Positions 33,710-35,978 of a stretch of DNA of 35,978 bases are shown here, piece by piece. A model generated the notes under the pieces. The model worked only from the letters and a program-made list of their open reading frames with translations, had not been told where the DNA came from and ran no database searches. This DNA is from an uncultured Succinatimonas sp. (GTDB lineage: Bacteria; Pseudomonadota; Gammaproteobacteria; Enterobacterales; Succinivibrionaceae). How positions within the stretch are numbered: the first letter of the stretch is position 1; each line of letters opens with the position of its first letter. The DNA lies in the NCBI GenBank assembly GCA_900317105.1, contig ONFP01000014.1:1-35978 (forward strand). The letters run 5' to 3'. The position numbers and the translations under genes were made by a program.

Positions 33710-34044
33710 AAACTTTTCCAAAATCTTACTTTTTTACAATAAATGGAAGGGACGTATCTTGCCACTATGACAATGGTAAAACAATTGAAACTGGTTTTCT
33801 AACGAAACTGTCACATCTGTAACCAGTTTATTTGAAAATAAAATTCAAAAAAAACAAAGATTCTTTAATCAGAGTTTTATTTGATTTATAAGCGTTTTTA
33901 TAACAATGTTCTTCATTAGAGAATTTTACGTAGTTAATAAAGTATACATATATTCTATCTGTGAACATATTGGCATTTTTTTTACAAAAAATTCAGTAGA
34001 CTTTTGTTAATGACTAAAACTTATGTTTAAAAAGGAGTCCAAAA
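33710..34044. promoter_or_regulatory. Divergent gntK / TRAP-permease intergenic region
   Basis: About 335 bp, AT-rich, no gene. It holds AAACTGGTT (33788-33796) and its perfect inverted copy AACCAGTTT (33821-33829), 33 bp apart centre to centre. GTGAACATAT at 33961-33970 is preceded 19 bp upstream by GTATACATAT (33942-33951). A TTTACA hexamer (33981-33986) could be a -35 for dctQ. Both genes probably share control by a local sugar-acid regulator not encoded here. Confidence 0.45.
33788..33829. promoter_or_regulatory. Widely spaced inverted repeat AAACTGGTT / AACCAGTTT
   Basis: Perfect 9-bp arms at 33788-33796 and 33821-33829 are separated by 24 bp (33 bp centre to centre, about three helical turns). 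The half-site resembles CTGGT/ACCAG operators of FadR/UxuR-like GntR regulators. The pair lies about 80 bp from the gntK start. Candidate repressor operator; the cognate regulator is not identified. Confidence 0.5.
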
Positions 34045-34536
34045 ATGGAGAAAATAAGTCAAGTAATTTCCAAGTCACTTGACCTCTTTTCAGTGGTTCT
34101 TCTGGTGATTATGTCCTTACTGGTAATCATTAATGTGGCTCTGCGTTTTATCTTTAATTCCAGTATTGTCTTTTCCGAGGAAATATCCAGATTTCTTTTT
34201 ATTTGGGTGGTATACATTGGCGCTATTATCGCAGTAAGAGACGACAGCCATATCTATGTTGATTTTCTGCGTAATAAACTGCCTTCCTGGCTGCAGTTCT
34301 TCCTTAAGGTTGTATGTGAACTCGCCATGATAATAGGATGTACCCTGTTCTTCTTGGGGAGTATTGATCTGACAGAGGTAAATATCACTGATCATTCGCC
34401 TGTAGCCGGTATTTCTCTAGGTTATGTTTATTCAGCTGGTTTAGTCGGAAGTTTCGGCATGATTGTGATGCTGTGTATCAGACTGGTAAGGCTGTTCCGT
34501 AAAAATGGCAGAGACTCTCAGAGGGAGGCTGAATAA
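34045..34536 (+). CDS. dctQ: TRAP transporter small permease (DctQ-type), second system
   Basis: The 163-residue DctQ protein has four predicted helices (about 14-36, 50-68, 84-105, 125-148). The family motif appears as FSEEISRFLFIWVVYIGAII with AVRDDSHIYVDFL after it. It has an excellent AAGGAG ribosome site. It is first in a dctQ-dctM pair facing gntK-edd, so it likely imports gluconate or a similar aldonate. It is clearly diverged from the DctQ at 14.6 kb. Confidence 0.92.
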   Translation: MEKISQVISKSLDLFSVVLLVIMSLLVIINVALRFIFNSSIVFSEEISRFLFIWVVYIGAIIAVRDDSHIYVDFLRNKLPSWLQFFLKVVCELAMIIGCTLFFLGSIDLTEVNITDHSPVAGISLGYVYSAGLVGSFGMIVMLCIRLVRLFRKNGRDSQREAE

Positions 34537-34538
34537 AG

Positions 34539-35816
34539 ATGACTGTAGCAATTTTCCTGGCGATTCTTTTAGGTTCAGTTTGTATCGGCATTCCTATTGC
34601 CTTTTCACTGCTGATGTGCGGTTTCGGTCTGATGTGGTACATGGATATGCTGGATCCTCAGATCGTGGCTCAGAGTCTTATTAACGGTGCTGACAATTTT
34701 ACTCTCCTGGCAATTCCATTCTTCGTCTTTGCTGGAGATATCATGAATGTCGGAGGTCTGGCAAAACGTCTTGTTGATCTGCCAATGAAACTTGTTGGAC
34801 ACAAAGCCGGCGGTCTTGGCTATGTGGTTATTATTGCTGCTGTGATTATGGCATCTCTGTCTGGTTCACCTGCTGCTGATACCGCAGCTATTGCAGCAAT
34901 TATGTTTCCAATGATGACAAAGGCCAATTATCCAAAGGAAGGTTCTGTCGGTCTGATTGCTTCTGGCGGCATTATTGCACCTATTATTCCTCCTTCAATT
35001 CCATTTATCGTAATCGGTGTAACTGCTTCTGTTTCAATTTCTCAGCTGTTTTTAGCCGGTATCGTTCCAGGTATTCTCATGGGTGTAACCCTCTGCTTTG
35101 TCTGGAGTCTGAGGGCTCGTAAATATGAGGCAGCTCCTAAGGCTTCAGCAAAAGAGATTATGAAGTCCTTTAAGAGCGGTATCTGGGCTCTGATGCTTCC
35201 GGTAATCATCATCGGTGGTTTCAAGACAGGTGTGTTTACTCCAACCGAAGCAGGTGCGGTAGCCTCTGTTTATGCTCTGTTCATTTCAATATGTGTTTAT
35301 CGTGAACTGACCTTAAAGGCTATTTACGGTGCTTTACTGAATACTGTTAAAACCTCAGGTGTCATTATGATGATGGTTGCTGCAGCTCAGGTTTCAGCCT
35401 GGCTTATGACTGTAGCTGATCTTCCAGGAACTGTAATTGAACTGCTAAGACCAATGATTGACAGTCCAAAAATACTGCTGGCTTTCATTCTGATTCTACT
35501 TACTGTCATGGGTATGGTTCTGGATCTGATCCCAATCGTTCTGATTCTGGTTCCTGTTCTGATGCCTTTAATTCATGAAGCAGGTATCAATGAGATCTAT
35601 TTCTGTGTGATGTTTATTATCTGCTGTTCAATTGGTCTGATTACACCACCTGTTGGTAACGTACTGAATGTGGTATCAAGTGTAACCCGTGTGCCATTTG
35701 AGCGTTCAGTAATAGGTATTCTGCCATACGCAGGTTCACTCCTGCTGCTACTGATTCTGTTCCTGATATTCCCTGAAATTATCATAGGTCCTCTTAATTT
35801 CATGATTGGAAAGTAA
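34539..35816 (+). CDS. dctM: TRAP transporter large permease (DctM-type), second system
   Basis: The 425-residue DctM permease has about 11-12 helices and the family stretches AIPFFVFAGDIMNVGGLAKR, MASLSGSPAADTAAIAAIMF, SGGIIAPIIPPSIPFIV and GLITPPVGNVLNVV. It lies 2 bp after dctQ. No substrate-binding-protein gene is seen between the promoter and dctQ or in the 162 bp after the stop. The dctP partner must lie further right or elsewhere. Confidence 0.95.
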   Translation: MTVAIFLAILLGSVCIGIPIAFSLLMCGFGLMWYMDMLDPQIVAQSLINGADNFTLLAIPFFVFAGDIMNVGGLAKRLVDLPMKLVGHKAGGLGYVVIIAAVIMASLSGSPAADTAAIAAIMFPMMTKANYPKEGSVGLIASGGIIAPIIPPSIPFIVIGVTASVSISQLFLAGIVPGILMGVTLCFVWSLRARKYEAAPKASAKEIMKSFKSGIWALMLPVIIIGGFKTGVFTPTEAGAVASVYALFISICVYRELTLKAIYGALLNTVKTSGVIMMMVAAAQVSAWLMTVADLPGTVIELLRPMIDSPKILLAFILILLTVMGMVLDLIPIVLILVPVLMPLIHEAGINEIYFCVMFIICCSIGLITPPVGNVLNVVSSVTRVPFERSVIGILPYAGSLLLLLILFLIFPEIIIGPLNFMIGK

Positions 35817-35978
35817 CCGTTCAGGAGTTTGAATAATAAAAACAGATATGGTTTTAAACAGATTTTATAACTTACTGTAACTCTAGTTTTGCATTTCGAT
35901 TTTAACTAAAAATCGGCTAATAAATGCGGTCTCGCACCACATTTGCTGTTTAAAAATCAATTTCTTTAACTATTTAGA
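35817..35978. other. Non-coding right edge with two hairpins
   Basis: No gene starts in the last 162 bp. CGATTTT (35897-35903) / AAAATCG (35909-35915) is a perfect 7-bp stem. AAATG-C-GGT / ACC-A-CATTT (about 35922-35944) forms a second, imperfect stem. Neither has a clear T-run. They may form an intercistronic structure before a dctP gene outside the window, as in the first TRAP operon, or an end-of-operon region. Confidence 0.4.

Overview
The window looks like a chromosomal segment of an AT-rich, anaerobic or gut-type gammaproteobacterium. My best guess is the Succinivibrionaceae/Aeromonadales; this rests on protein similarity recalled from memory and was not searched. It carries gammaproteobacterial housekeeping clusters (kdsC-lptCAB-rpoN, mlaFEDCB-darP, uvrA/ssb, mreBCD-maf-tldD) alternating with sugar or sugar-acid catabolic and transport loci.

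Layout. 1-1.7 kb: the 3' end of an IS200/IS605-type tnpB, facing a truncated AAA-ATPase-like gene; this is an accessory patch placed directly downstream of rpoN. 1.8-5.8 kb, minus strand: kdsC-lptC-lptA-lptB-rpoN (KDO synthesis, LPS export, sigma-54). 6.1-9.7 kb, plus strand: mlaFEDCB-darP, divergent from kdsC. 9.7-13 kb, minus strand: a DUF2750 gene and uvrA, divergent from ssb (13.4-14 kb) across a 475-bp region with two overlapping 22-bp palindromes. 14.2-14.6 kb: a start-less remnant of an outer-membrane barrel (autotransporter-like) gene with its terminator.

14.6-26.3 kb is a two-sided carbohydrate locus. An AraC-family regulator and a TRAP transporter (dctP-dctM-dctQ) lie on the minus strand. 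Facing away from them is an operon of L-fucose isomerase, fucose mutarotase, an IclR regulator, a cytoplasmic sialidase-like beta-propeller protein and a tripartite tricarboxylate transporter (tctC-tctB-tctA). Tandem GTGAATAT-like half-sites 21 bp apart lie upstream of both dctP and fucI, suggesting that one AraC-type regulator controls both sides.

26.6-31.3 kb, plus strand: mreB, a terminator/attenuator, then mreC-mreD-maf-tldD. 31.4-33.7 kb, minus strand: overlapping gntK-edd (gluconate to 6-phosphogluconate to KDPG). Divergent from it is a second TRAP permease pair (dctQ-dctM, 34.0-35.8 kb) with no binding-protein gene inside the window. No rRNA, tRNA, CRISPR array or complete mobile element was recognised. 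The most unusual item is the fucose locus: an isomerase and mutarotase paired with a TTT transporter and an intracellular beta-propeller enzyme candidate, without fucose kinase, aldolase or a fucose permease nearby.
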